Source: Porphyromonadaceae bacterium (GTDB taxonomy: Bacteria; Bacteroidota; Bacteroidia; Bacteroidales; Paludibacteraceae). Taken from it: a DNA stretch of 19,682 nucleotides. Under the pieces are notes generated by a model. It searched no databases. It saw only the letters and a program-made list of their open reading frames with translations, and was not told the DNA's origin. Where the stretch lies: the NCBI GenBank assembly GCA_905372135.1, contig CAJPNS010000024.1:1-19682 (forward strand). The letters run 5' to 3'. Made by a program: the position numbers and the translations under genes. This document shows, one piece after another, positions 1 through 7,404 of the stretch. Numbering within the stretch: position 1 is the stretch's first letter; the number at the start of each line of letters is the position of its first letter.

Positions 1-109
1 AGATCAGGCAGAGCAGATACTGCAAGCTATCGAACAAGACGAGCGAGATGTACAAGAAAAACGAAAAGTAAAAATGGGACAAAAAGCAAAAGTTGAGAAA
101 GAGTGGTAA
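1..109 (+). CDS. batC: BatC, C-terminal fragment (TPR protein of the Bat operon)
   Basis: An open frame enters from the left edge and ends at TAA 107-109. It encodes the last 35 residues, beginning DQAEQILQAIEQDERDVQEK and ending KVEKEW. This highly charged tail resembles the end of the Bacteroidales BatC/TPR proteins that precede BatD, as I remember them. Position supports it: batD starts 47 bases downstream on the same strand and batE follows. BatC is a periplasm-facing TPR protein thought to act with BatA, BatB, BatD and BatE in an envelope complex linked to oxygen tolerance. The start and TPR domain lie outside the window, so the name rests on the tail and context. Confidence 0.7.
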   Translation, partial: DQAEQILQAIEQDERDVQEKRKVKMGQKAKVEKEW

Positions 110-156
110 CTTTAACTCAAAAAATCCATCAATTTTTTAAACCGAAATCTGAGAAT

Positions 157-1986
157 ATGAAACGTTTAATCTTCTGTACAATAGTAATATTTGTAACCAT
201 ATCGGCAAAGGCTCAGAAAATAGAATTCAAAGCCTCCGCTCCGCAAACTGTAGTGGCGGGGCAGCCCTTCCAACTGCAATACTCTATAAACGACAACGAT
301 ATATCGAAGTTTAGTATCGCACAAATAGATGGATTCGATATACTGAACGGACCTACCTCGTTCGTATCGAGCAACTATTCGTTTATCAACGGGAAATCGA
401 CACAATCGGTATCTACTACGTACACTTACGTATTGTCGGCTAAGAAAGAAGGAAACTACTCGATAGCTCCGGCTTCTGCAATGGTAAACGGCAAACGACA
501 CAAATCAAACGCACTAAATATCAAGGTACTACCTGCCGACTCCAAACAGCAGGCTACACCGCAAAATTCCAAACGAAACTCAGGACAGTCGGCACACAAT
601 ATAGGAGCCGAAGATTTGTTTATACGACCGATACTATCGAAAGCCACAGTAAGAGAGCAAGAAATGGTATTGCTTACATACAAAATATACTATAAAGTCG
701 ACCTCGTAAATATTGTAGATATAAAGATGCCCGATTTCGAAGGGCTTATGACTCACGATATAGAAGTGAAGAAACCTCAAGATATCGAGAACTATAACGG
801 TCAGAATTACTATACATCGATTCTAAAACAGATGCTTGTATCTCCTCAAAGAGCGGGCAAAATCACTATCGGCAATATGACCGGTACTGCTATCGTAAGG
901 ACTCGACAAGTAGTACGCGACCCGAATTCGTTTTTCGGTGCTTATAGCACGTATCAAGACGTAAAAAAACAACTTTCGTCGGGGATAGCCACATTGAACG
1001 TCACACCACTTCCCCAACCCAAACCCGACGATTTCGGCGGTGCGGTCGGTAACCTGTCTATGACATCGTCTATCAGCTCCGAAAACGTAGAGGCAAATAG
1101 CTCTATAGTACTGAGAATAAATATAAAAGGAACAGGAAACCTGAAACTTATCAAGACGCCTAAAATAGATTTCCCTACCGACTTCGAACAATACGACCCC
1201 AAGGTAGATAATAAATTCAACGTATCGACATCAGGTTTCTCGGGTAGTAAAACCATCGAATATGTCGTAATACCTCGTCATAGCGGACGATACGATATTC
1301 CGTCGACGAAACTGGTATACTTCGATCTATCGACAAACAAATACAAAACATTATCGACAGAGAGCTACACCGTAAATGTATCGAAAGGCAAAGCTACCGC
1401 CGACTCATCTGCAACTACCACAATAGTTTACAACAACAAAGAGCAAGAACAGGTAAAACATATAGCCTCTGATATTCAGTACATAAAAACGGGAAATCTA
1501 CACATAAAGCCCTATTTAAATGCTTTTGTAGGGACAGCCATATTTTGGATATGTCTGCTAATACCTCTGATAATTGCCATCATGTTGGGAATAATATTCA
1601 ATAAAAAAGCCAAAGAAAATGCCAATATAGCACTTGTTAAAAATAAGAAAGCCAATAAGATAGCAAAAAAACGACTAAAAGTAGCCGAAAAATATCTTCG
1701 TACAGACGACAAAGAGATGTTCTACGACGAAATGTTATCGGCAATATGGCTCTATCTGTCCGATAAACTGAATATTCCGCTGTCGCAACTAAATAAAGAT
1801 AATACACGCGAAGGACTACTTGCCAAAAGTGTTGCGCAAGAGATAGTCGATGAAGCACTTGCACTGCTTACCAATTGTGAATTTGAGCGTTATGCTTACG
1901 GAGGCGATATTCGCACGGCGATGGACAATATATACAATAGAGCCGTAGAGACTATCGGTAAGATAGAAAACAGTATCAGAAAGTAA
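157..1986 (+). CDS. batD: BatD, oxygen tolerance / aerotolerance protein
   Basis: 609 residues from the ATG at 157. This start gives a clean signal peptide (MKRLIFCTIVIFVTISAKAQ). An in-frame GTG at 103 would add 18 residues ahead of the signal peptide and overlap the batC stop, so I rejected it. The mature protein is a long beta-rich periplasmic region with repeated Ig-like segments, including the typical opening KIEFKASAPQTVVAGQPFQL. One membrane helix lies near residues 455-482, followed by a basic cytoplasmic tail of about 125 residues with an alpha-helical domain. This layout matches the BatD family (PF13584 as I recall). BatD works with von Willebrand-domain BatA/BatB and TPR BatC/BatE; in Bacteroides fragilis the bat genes were linked to aerotolerance. 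It sits between batC (47 bp upstream) and batE (29 bp downstream), probably in one transcript. The exact biochemical role is unknown. Confidence 0.92.
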   Translation: MKRLIFCTIVIFVTISAKAQKIEFKASAPQTVVAGQPFQLQYSINDNDISKFSIAQIDGFDILNGPTSFVSSNYSFINGKSTQSVSTTYTYVLSAKKEGNYSIAPASAMVNGKRHKSNALNIKVLPADSKQQATPQNSKRNSGQSAHNIGAEDLFIRPILSKATVREQEMVLLTYKIYYKVDLVNIVDIKMPDFEGLMTHDIEVKKPQDIENYNGQNYYTSILKQMLVSPQRAGKITIGNMTGTAIVRTRQVVRDPNSFFGAYSTYQDVKKQLSSGIATLNVTPLPQPKPDDFGGAVGNLSMTSSISSENVEANSSIVLRINIKGTGNLKLIKTPKIDFPTDFEQYDPKVDNKFNVSTSGFSGSKTIEYVVIPRHSGRYDIPSTKLVYFDLSTNKYKTLSTESYTVNVSKGKATADSSATTTIVYNNKEQEQVKHIASDIQYIKTGNLHIKPYLNAFVGTAIFWICLLIPLIIAIMLGIIFNKKAKENANIALVKNKKANKIAKKRLKVAEKYLRTDDKEMFYDEMLSAIWLYLSDKLNIPLSQLNKDNTREGLLAKSVAQEIVDEALALLTNCEFERYAYGGDIRTAMDNIYNRAVETIGKIENSIRK

Positions 1987-2015
1987 TCAATAAACAATAA
2001 ACCAATACTATAAAT

Positions 2016-2765
2016 ATGAGAAAAGGTATCGTATCGATAATAGTGTTTTTACTTTTTGCTCTTTGGGCATCGGCAGAAAATACTCCCGAACAGAGAGCAG
2101 CGAAAGCCTATGCCGACAAAAACTATCAGGAGGCTGCTATGATATACGATTCGCTGATAAACAGAGGGCAGTCGGCCGATTTATATTACAACTATGCCAA
2201 TACTCAATTCAGGCTCAACAATATAGGCAAAGCTATTCTTTTCTACGAAAGAGCACTCGTACTATCTCCTTACGACAGCGATATACGCCGAAGCCTCGAA
2301 TATGCAAACACCACGATAACAGACAAAATAGACGGATTTCATACGTTTTTTATCGTAGAATGGTTACAAGAAATAGCTAAGATATTCAATTCCAATCACT
2401 GGGCATATATCTGTATCGGTTTATTCGTTTTAGGGCTTATACTTGTACTTATGTTTTTGTTTTCTACCACGATGAATATCCGTAAGATAGCATTCTATCT
2501 AGGTATTGTAGTGATATTAGCCTCTTTCATATCTCTATTTTTCTCGTTCCACCAGAAGAAGTATCTGACACACAATCCCTATGCTATCGTAATGGATGGT
2601 TCGGTATCTGTGAAAGCATCGCCTTCTATGGCAGGTAAAGAGCTATTCATCTTGCACGAGGGCACCAAGGTAGAGATTATAGCCGATATAGACAATTGGA
2701 AAAAGATAGAGATAGCCGATAAACGCACAGGTTGGTTGCCTGCAAAGACAATAGAACGGCTCTGA
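2016..2765 (+). CDS. batE: BatE, TPR and SH3-domain membrane protein
   Basis: 249 residues. In order: a signal peptide ending in WASA (residues 1-20); a TPR region at about 23-100 (AAKAYADKNYQEAAMIYDSL, then YYNYANTQFRLNNIGKAI and LFYERALVLSPYDSDIRRSL); two membrane helices at about 129-150 and 158-178; and a C-terminal bacterial SH3-like domain from about 188 to the end (VSVKASPSMAGKELFILHEG, with GWLPAKTIERL closing the fold). This architecture is typical of Bacteroidetes BatE, the last gene of the batABCDE cluster. It lies 29 bp after batD in the same direction and appears to end the operon, because the next gene is convergent only 31 bp away. Its presumed role is as an assembly or scaffold subunit of the Bat envelope complex; the function is inferred from the family. 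Confidence 0.92.
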   Translation: MRKGIVSIIVFLLFALWASAENTPEQRAAKAYADKNYQEAAMIYDSLINRGQSADLYYNYANTQFRLNNIGKAILFYERALVLSPYDSDIRRSLEYANTTITDKIDGFHTFFIVEWLQEIAKIFNSNHWAYICIGLFVLGLILVLMFLFSTTMNIRKIAFYLGIVVILASFISLFFSFHQKKYLTHNPYAIVMDGSVSVKASPSMAGKELFILHEGTKVEIIADIDNWKKIEIADKRTGWLPAKTIERL

Positions 2766-2796
2766 TAGTTGGAGTATCTACTATCTTGTAACTATC
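2764..2796. terminator. weak stem-loop between convergent batE and the transferase gene
   Basis: GATAGTT (2764-2770) is the inverse complement of AACTATC (2790-2796). An internal ACTATC (2780-2785) offers an alternative partner for the same left arm. The element overlaps the batE stop codon and ends one base before the stop of the convergent gene. It could end transcription from both sides, but the stem is short and A+T-rich with no clear U-run, so this is tentative. Confidence 0.25.
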
Positions 2797-3681
2797 TCAA
2801 ATAAACCGTCGTATAAGGAAATAAGGTTCGAGTTTAGCTCCAAAACCACGATAGAAACGGGCAATACCCTCTATCCTCGAACCTTCGAAATCCAATGTAG
2901 TATCCGTATCTTGATAGTCTGTTATTATCTGATTGATAATAAGAAACATAGCTGAACGTTGCTTACCGTATTCATTGGAGATAGGGCAAAGGTATATCAT
3001 ACGTTTACCCGACCATAACAAAGCCAAAGCAGCAATCGGAACTTCATCGATATAGGCAAAATAGAATATCATACGCCCCCGAGCGTATGCCTCTCTAATC
3101 AATTTTGTAAAAACGTCAATATCAGACACTTCATAGGGTTTCGGGGTAGATAGATAAAACTCTATAAACTTATCGGCAATATCGCTCTTCACTATATTTG
3201 CACTATCGTACCTCTCAACGATTACACCGCTTTTATGAGCTTTATTAATATTGCGTAATGTATTGGTATCGAATCGAGAAGAGATATCGTCATATTTTCT
3301 ACCCAAATAGAGAGTATAGTTAGGTTGCTCTATACCATTATGTTGCGGGCAGTGATAACCATTGATATGCAAACGATAAGGTCGGAAAGGTATTTTTCTT
3401 ATAAATTCGTCTATAATACTGTCATTATGGACTTTACTCGTATCGAATAGACCGAGCTGCTGAGTAAACGGAGGTTGATAAAAATAAGGAATACTGTATT
3501 TTGTCTTTGTAGGTAATGGCATCACTGCCAGATAGTTGTCGCCGACAAGCCCCGACCATTGCGGAGATACTATATCGAGGTACCAACTTTTGGCATATAC
3601 CAACCGATTGTCTGACTGCTCGATACAACTATCCCACTTCTCTATATCTATCTGAGAACGACGAAGATAGGCTATATTCAT
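2797..3681 (-). CDS. FemAB/GNAT-like acyl- or aminoacyltransferase (function unassigned)
   Basis: 294 residues with no signal peptide or membrane helix, so probably cytoplasmic. The C-terminal half reads like the GNAT fold found in FemAB-related and 'Acetyltransf_6' proteins: a strand IAALALLWSGKRMIYLCPIS at about residues 215-235, then DFEGS at 264-268 followed by RIEGIARFYRGFGA to 282. That closing pattern (acidic strand, GS, then an FxRxFGA helix) recurs in a Bacteroidetes-wide family of uncharacterised acyltransferases, from my memory of the family. The N-terminal half (SWYLDIVSPQWSGLVGDNYL) fits the paired-GNAT layout of FemX. It lies 44 bp downstream of lpxD in the same direction and follows a membrane glycosyltransferase, which suggests a role in modifying an envelope glycan, peptide or lipid. 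Donor and acceptor cannot be told from sequence. Confidence 0.75.
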   Translation of the reverse strand: MNIAYLRRSQIDIEKWDSCIEQSDNRLVYAKSWYLDIVSPQWSGLVGDNYLAVMPLPTKTKYSIPYFYQPPFTQQLGLFDTSKVHNDSIIDEFIRKIPFRPYRLHINGYHCPQHNGIEQPNYTLYLGRKYDDISSRFDTNTLRNINKAHKSGVIVERYDSANIVKSDIADKFIEFYLSTPKPYEVSDIDVFTKLIREAYARGRMIFYFAYIDEVPIAALALLWSGKRMIYLCPISNEYGKQRSAMFLIINQIITDYQDTDTTLDFEGSRIEGIARFYRGFGAKLEPYFLIRRFI

Positions 3682-3725
3682 TGCAAGATAGAGTGTTGCG
3701 ACAATAGCAGACGACTACAAAAAAG

Positions 3726-4751
3726 TCATTTCTGCAGCTTCTTCTCTAAATCGTATACAGTATGCACTATATCAGGCAGTTTCCTGATAAGTACAGACGC
3801 ACGTCTGAACGTATCGATAGGCAGTACGGGCGAACCAGCCCAAACCTTACCGCCTTCGTTGATATTACCCGAGACGCCTGTCTGTGCACCTAAAATAGTA
3901 CCGTCGGCAATGGATATATGGCCGGTTATTCCAACCTGCCCGCCGAAGATACATCTGCGACCGACCTTGGTAGAGCCGGCTATACCCGTCTGAGCGGCAA
4001 TAGCAGTATACTCGCCAACTTCGACATTATGAGCCACTTGCACAAGATTATCTATTTTTACACCATCACCTATATGTGTAGCTCCCATTGTGGCGCGGTC
4101 GATAGTAGTATTGGCTCCTATTTCTACATCGTCGCCTAAAACGACATTTCCTATCTGTGGAATCTTGTGATAATGACCCTCTTCGTCGGGAGCAAAGCCA
4201 AAACCATCGGCTCCTATTACAGCTCCCGAATGAATAATATTATTTTTTCCTACCACACAATCGCTATAAATAGACACATTGGAGTAGATAATAGAACCAT
4301 CGCCAACAGACACATTATCACCTATTTGAGTATTAGGATGGATTGTTACGTTATTGCCTATCTTACAATTTTCACCTATAGATACAAAAGCCCCCACAAA
4401 GATATCTTTACCTATCGATGCCGATTGGGCAATATCTGCCTTTGCGGAAATACCCGTTTTCCGAGGTTTTAGATTATTTACCAAAGTAAATAACTGAGCA
4501 ATAGACTGATAAGCATCGTTAACTTTTATGAGAGTAGCAGATATAGCACGCTCCGGCTCAAAAGTCTTATTTACAATAACAATATCTGCGTGAGTTTCAT
4601 ATATATAATGCGTATATTTCGGATTAGCGAGAAACGTAAGCGTTCCGCTACGTCCTTCTTCTATCTTAGAAAAAACACTAACCTTAATATCTTTATTACC
4701 AACTACTTCCCCCTTCAAAAACTCGGCTATCTGCTGTGCTGAAAACTCCAT
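3726..4751 (-). CDS. lpxD: UDP-3-O-acylglucosamine N-acyltransferase LpxD
   Basis: 341 residues, about the usual length. LpxD transfers the second 3-hydroxyacyl chain from acyl-ACP to the 2-amino group of UDP-3-O-acyl-glucosamine, the third step of lipid A synthesis, in the cytoplasm. The N-terminal uridine-binding domain (residues 1-100; MEFSAQQIAEFLKGEVVGN, then LTFLANPKYTHYIYET) precedes a left-handed beta-helix of hexapeptide repeats at about 100-320 (IGKDIFVGAFVSIGENCKIG and onward). The family's catalytic histidine is visible in QVAHNVEVG (His241, equivalent to E. coli His239). I chose ATG 4751; the frame continues to a TTG at 4757, but MEFSA is the familiar start of Bacteroidales LpxD. 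It lies between a GT2 glycosyltransferase (53 bp upstream) and a FemAB-like gene (44 bp downstream). lpxC-fabZ and lpxA, frequent partners of lpxD in this phylum, are not adjacent here. Confidence 0.96.
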   Translation of the reverse strand: MEFSAQQIAEFLKGEVVGNKDIKVSVFSKIEEGRSGTLTFLANPKYTHYIYETHADIVIVNKTFEPERAISATLIKVNDAYQSIAQLFTLVNNLKPRKTGISAKADIAQSASIGKDIFVGAFVSIGENCKIGNNVTIHPNTQIGDNVSVGDGSIIYSNVSIYSDCVVGKNNIIHSGAVIGADGFGFAPDEEGHYHKIPQIGNVVLGDDVEIGANTTIDRATMGATHIGDGVKIDNLVQVAHNVEVGEYTAIAAQTGIAGSTKVGRRCIFGGQVGITGHISIADGTILGAQTGVSGNINEGGKVWAGSPVLPIDTFRRASVLIRKLPDIVHTVYDLEKKLQK

Positions 4752-4804
4752 CCTCAATCTATATATTTATTTTTTTATTTCTGAACAACCAATAAATCAG
4801 AGGA

Positions 4805-5755
4805 TTAAAACTCCTCTTTAACATTGTAATAATTTCGTTCATTTGAATTACGTGCTACTATCTCTCCAAGGAATCCGACAAGAAACATCTGAGTGCCAAG
4901 TATCATCATTGTCAGTGCGATATAAAACCATGGCGAAGAGGTAACAAGCGGAGCCGGTGTACCGTAGTGCAAATGATGTAATTTGATTGCGCCAACGATA
5001 AGGGCAGCCACAAATCCTACCAAAAACATAATGGTACCGCCAAAACCAAAAAAATGCATCGGTTTTTTGCCGAATTTATTGAGAAACCATAGCGAAAACA
5101 GATCCAAGTAGCCATTTACGAAACGTTCGAGTCCAAACTTCGAGTGCCCAAACTCTCGTTTACGATGCTCTACGACCTTTTCTCCGATATTCGAAAAACC
5201 TGCATTCTTTGCCAGATACGGTATATAACGATGCATTTCACCGTATACTTCTATATTTTTCACTACATCGTTGCGATAAGCCTTAAGCCCGCAATTCATA
5301 TCGTGTAGCTTTATTCCGGTCACTTTACGGGCAAAAGCGTTGTATATCTTCGATGGGATGTTTTTGGTAATAGCGTTATCGTAACGCTTTTTCTTCCAAC
5401 CCGATACCAAATCGTAACCATCTGCCACTATCATCCTATAAAGCTCGGGAATCTCATCGGGCGAATCTTGCAAGTCGGCATCAAGCGTAACCACAACATC
5501 TCCTTTCGCCTTACCAAACCCACAAAATAGAGCAGGCGATTTACCGTAATTTTTACGGAATCGAATACCCGAAACATTATCGTAATCTCTTTTGAATGAC
5601 TCTATTACACTCCAAGAAGCATCGTCGGAACCATCATCGACAAAAATGACTTCGTAAGAAAAATTTTTTTCATTCATCACTCGCCTAATCCATTCAAAAA
5701 GCTTTGGAAGGCTATCCGCTTCGTTGTATAGAGGAATAATTACCGAAATTTGCAT
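4805..5755 (-). CDS. GT2 polyprenyl-phosphate-type glycosyltransferase, two C-terminal membrane helices
   Basis: 316 residues. The GT-A catalytic domain begins at residue 1 (MQISVIIPLYNEADSLPKLF). It has the nucleotide-sugar motifs FVDDGSDD (38-45) and the metal-binding DADLQDSPDEIPEL (92-105), and HDMNCGLKAYR, typical of the DPM1/ArnC/GtrB group. The last quarter holds two membrane helices (about residues 233-257 and 276-302). Relatives move a sugar from UDP- or GDP-sugar onto undecaprenyl phosphate at the inner face of the inner membrane, for later use in LPS, glycan or protein modification. The sugar cannot be read from the sequence. It is the first gene of a probable operon with lpxD and a FemAB-like transferase, and has a promoter-like box about 60 bp upstream. 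Similar Bacteroidales proteins are usually annotated only as family 2 glycosyltransferases. Confidence 0.9.
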   Translation of the reverse strand: MQISVIIPLYNEADSLPKLFEWIRRVMNEKNFSYEVIFVDDGSDDASWSVIESFKRDYDNVSGIRFRKNYGKSPALFCGFGKAKGDVVVTLDADLQDSPDEIPELYRMIVADGYDLVSGWKKKRYDNAITKNIPSKIYNAFARKVTGIKLHDMNCGLKAYRNDVVKNIEVYGEMHRYIPYLAKNAGFSNIGEKVVEHRKREFGHSKFGLERFVNGYLDLFSLWFLNKFGKKPMHFFGFGGTIMFLVGFVAALIVGAIKLHHLHYGTPAPLVTSSPWFYIALTMMILGTQMFLVGFLGEIVARNSNERNYYNVKEEF

Positions 5756-5815
5756 CTACTTATAAGGCTGTTTTCCAATATTATAAAAAAGTATTAGGTA
5801 TATCGTTACAAGTGG

Positions 5816-5823
5816 CAAAGTTA
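5816..5823 (-). promoter_or_regulatory. Bacteroidetes -7 box upstream of the GT2-lpxD operon
   Basis: Read on the minus strand this is TAACTTTG, an exact match to the Bacteroidetes -7 consensus TAnnTTTG, about 60 bases before the GT2 start. No TTTG lies at the expected distance upstream; the nearest is TTTC at 5847-5850, spacing 23. It is supported by the -7 box only. Confidence 0.45.
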
Positions 5824-5856
5824 ATATTTTTATACCGATTTATTATGAAATAGATA

Positions 5857-6342
5857 TCATATATTTGCCATTTTCATAGCAGTGAATGCACCTTCTATAC
5901 CTTTATTGCCGTGTTTGCCGCCGGCTCTGTCGAGAGCCTGTTGGGCATCGTCGGTAGTGAGTATCGAGAATATCACGGGCGACATACCATTGGTATTGAG
6001 AGTCGACAGACCGGTAGCGACTCCCTGACAGATATAATCGAAATGAGGAGTATCCCCTCTGACCACACAGCCTAAGGCAATAATTGCAGCATAATGGTCT
6101 TCGTCTTGCAATAAACGTGATGCATATATGAGTTCGAAAGCACCGGGAACGTGCTTGAGGGTTATATTCTCTTCACGGACACCATTTTCTATAAGAGTGT
6201 CTATGGCACCTCGTAGTAAGATATGGGTAATCTCTGTATTCCAATCGGCAACGACAATAGCATAGTGCTGATTTGCAAGTCGTTCTTTAGACGGAAGATC
6301 CGATGAATCGTATTCAGATAGATTTCTGTGTATTGTAGACAT
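5857..6342 (-). CDS. ribH: 6,7-dimethyl-8-ribityllumazine synthase
   Basis: 161 residues, normal length. RibH condenses 5-amino-6-ribitylamino-uracil with 3,4-dihydroxy-2-butanone 4-phosphate, the penultimate step of riboflavin synthesis, in the cytoplasm as pentamers or 60-mers. Family motifs are present: YAIVVADWNTEITHILLRGA (the Trp-Asn-Thr substrate loop), KHVPGAFELIYASRLL, and ALGCVVRGDTPHFDYIC with the proton-transfer histidine at residue 100 (equivalent to His88 of B. subtilis). GGKHGNKGIEGA, near the C terminus, is the phosphate-binding region. It stands alone with no other rib genes nearby. It follows nusG in the same direction after a 187-bp gap that holds a possible terminator and a candidate promoter, so it is probably its own unit. 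No FMN riboswitch is visible upstream. Confidence 0.97.
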   Translation of the reverse strand: MSTIHRNLSEYDSSDLPSKERLANQHYAIVVADWNTEITHILLRGAIDTLIENGVREENITLKHVPGAFELIYASRLLQDEDHYAAIIALGCVVRGDTPHFDYICQGVATGLSTLNTNGMSPVIFSILTTDDAQQALDRAGGKHGNKGIEGAFTAMKMANI

Positions 6343-6375
6343 ATATACTCGTTATTTTAGATTTCTATATGGTGA

Positions 6376-6410
6376 CAAAAATACAAAAAATATATTAGAT
6401 TAGTGGCAAA
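6376..6410 (-). promoter_or_regulatory. candidate ribH promoter
   Basis: On the minus strand TATTTTTG (6383 to 6376) matches the Bacteroidetes -7 consensus TAnnTTTG exactly, and TTTG (6410 to 6407) lies 23 bp upstream. The spacing is longer than the usual 19 or so. The region is A+T-rich, where such boxes arise by chance, so confidence is moderate. Confidence 0.4.
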
Positions 6411-6457
6411 AATATCTTTCACCTCTCTCATTATAATGATAATTATAAAAGATAAAA

Positions 6458-6501
6458 CCACTGATAGACTTCAAAAATACACAGTATTAATCTATCAATG
6501 G
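6458..6501 (-). terminator. possible terminator after nusG
   Basis: CCAcTGATAGA (6458-6468) pairs with TCTATCAaTGG (6491-6501): 10 pairs with one mismatch and a 22-base loop. On the minus strand it begins 28 bases after the nusG stop and is followed by T-rich sequence (TTTTATCTTTTATAATT). This fits an intrinsic terminator of the tuf-secE-nusG unit, though the long loop and A+T-rich stem make it weak. Confidence 0.4.
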
Positions 6502-6529
6502 ATTACAATATTTTATTAGCTGCTTCTAC

Positions 6530-7090
6530 TTATTCCTTTTCTACCTGCATGAAACCTAGTTCGAGAGATGTATTTTTACCGAATATTTTCACGGCTACTT
6601 TCATACGACGCTTTTCATTGCTCACCTCAGTTATGGTGCCCGAGAAGCCATTGAAAGGACCGGTAATCACTTTCACTGTTTCTCCTACAATATACGGAAC
6701 CAAAAGTTCTTCGGGATTCTCTTCGAGTGAGTCTACGGTTCCAAGCAGACGAGTAACCTCCTGAGTACGTAGAGGTATCGGTTGGTAGTTGCCCGGCGAT
6801 TCGTTGACACCCAAGAAACCCAATACATTAGGCACGTTGCGTAGCCAACCCGAAATCTCACGAGTAAGAGCCGCTTCTATAAGCACGTATCCGGGTAAAA
6901 ACGTACGCTCTTTTATCACTTTCTTACCGTTACGAACGACATACACTCTTTCGGTAGGTATCACAACCTGAGAGACATATCGAGACAAATCGCCACCCTT
7001 TTCGAGTTCAATATCGATATACTCTTTCACTTGCTTCTCTTTGCCGCTCATTGCGCGCAAAACATACCACTTCTGATTCGATTCGGTCAT
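6530..7090 (-). CDS. nusG: transcription termination/antitermination factor NusG
   Basis: 186 residues. NusG binds RNA polymerase through its N-terminal NGN domain and contacts Rho or ribosomal protein S10 through its C-terminal KOW domain, coupling transcription with translation. The NGN domain opens with KWYVLRAMSGKEKQVKEYI and contains IPTERVYVVRNGKK and the hallmark RTFLPGYVLIEA. The KOW domain reads VGETVKVITGPFNGFSGTIT near residues 135-155. It follows secE by 20 bp in the same direction, the conserved secE-nusG pair. The usual downstream genes rplK, rplA, rplJ, rplL and rpoBC are absent: the next gene is ribH after 187 bp, with a possible terminator in the gap. Confidence 0.97.
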   Translation of the reverse strand: MTESNQKWYVLRAMSGKEKQVKEYIDIELEKGGDLSRYVSQVVIPTERVYVVRNGKKVIKERTFLPGYVLIEAALTREISGWLRNVPNVLGFLGVNESPGNYQPIPLRTQEVTRLLGTVDSLEENPEELLVPYIVGETVKVITGPFNGFSGTITEVSNEKRRMKVAVKIFGKNTSLELGFMQVEKE

Positions 7091-7110
7091 CTATATCTAC
7101 TTTAACTATT

Positions 7111-7296
7111 TTAGACTGAGTATACAAACCTCATTATTGTCTCAAAACTCAAATCCATCGCCCACACTACGAGAGCTATAATGACGGAAGCTACAAGCAC
7201 TACTATCGAACTGCTGGTCAGTTCCTGACGTGTAGGCCACGAAGTCTTATGTACAAGTTCGTTGTAACAATCTCTTAAATAATTTATAAACTTCAT
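7111..7296 (-). CDS. secE: preprotein translocase subunit SecE
   Basis: 61 residues, the short single-helix form typical of Bacteroidetes. SecE clamps SecY in the SecYEG protein-export channel. The amphipathic cytoplasmic segment INYLRDCYNELVHKTSWPTR carries the conserved SWPTR before the single membrane helix (residues 29-47, SSIVVLVASVIIALVVWAMD). It lies between tRNA-Trp (22 bp upstream) and nusG (20 bp downstream), the standard bacterial arrangement, so it is co-transcribed with them. Confidence 0.96.
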   Translation of the reverse strand: MKFINYLRDCYNELVHKTSWPTRQELTSSSIVVLVASVIIALVVWAMDLSFETIMRFVYSV

Positions 7297-7318
7297 ATAA
7301 ACTTATTCTTTTGAAATT

Positions 7319-7394
7319 TGGCACGGAAGGTAAGGCTCGAACTCACGACTTTCGGTTTTGGAGACCGACGTTCTACCAACTGAACTACTTCCGT
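7319..7394 (-). tRNA. trnW: tRNA-Trp (anticodon CCA)
   Basis: The minus strand folds into a complete cloverleaf: acceptor ACGGAAG (7394-7388) with CTTCCGT; D-arm GTTC/GAAC with the AGTTGGTA loop; anticodon stem TCGGT/ACCGA around the loop CTCCAAA, giving anticodon CCA; variable AAGTC; T-arm GTGAG-TTCGAGC-CTTAC; discriminator G at 7322; and an encoded CCA tail at 7321-7319. It sits between tuf and secE, its usual place in Bacteroidetes, and must be cut from the transcript by RNase P. Confidence 0.97.
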
Positions 7395-7404
7395 ATTTTT
7401 TAAA

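Noticed and set aside
103..156. GTG start for BatD at 103, overlapping the batC stop
   Set aside because: It would put 18 polar residues before an otherwise standard signal peptide; the ATG at 157 is better.
4752..4757. TTG start for LpxD at 4757
   Set aside because: The ATG six bases downstream begins the family-typical MEFSA sequence; two extra residues from a rare start are not supported.
6343..6529. rplK or another small gene hidden between nusG and ribH
   Set aside because: The 187 bases carry no reading frame of useful length on either strand and are strongly A+T-rich with inverted repeats.
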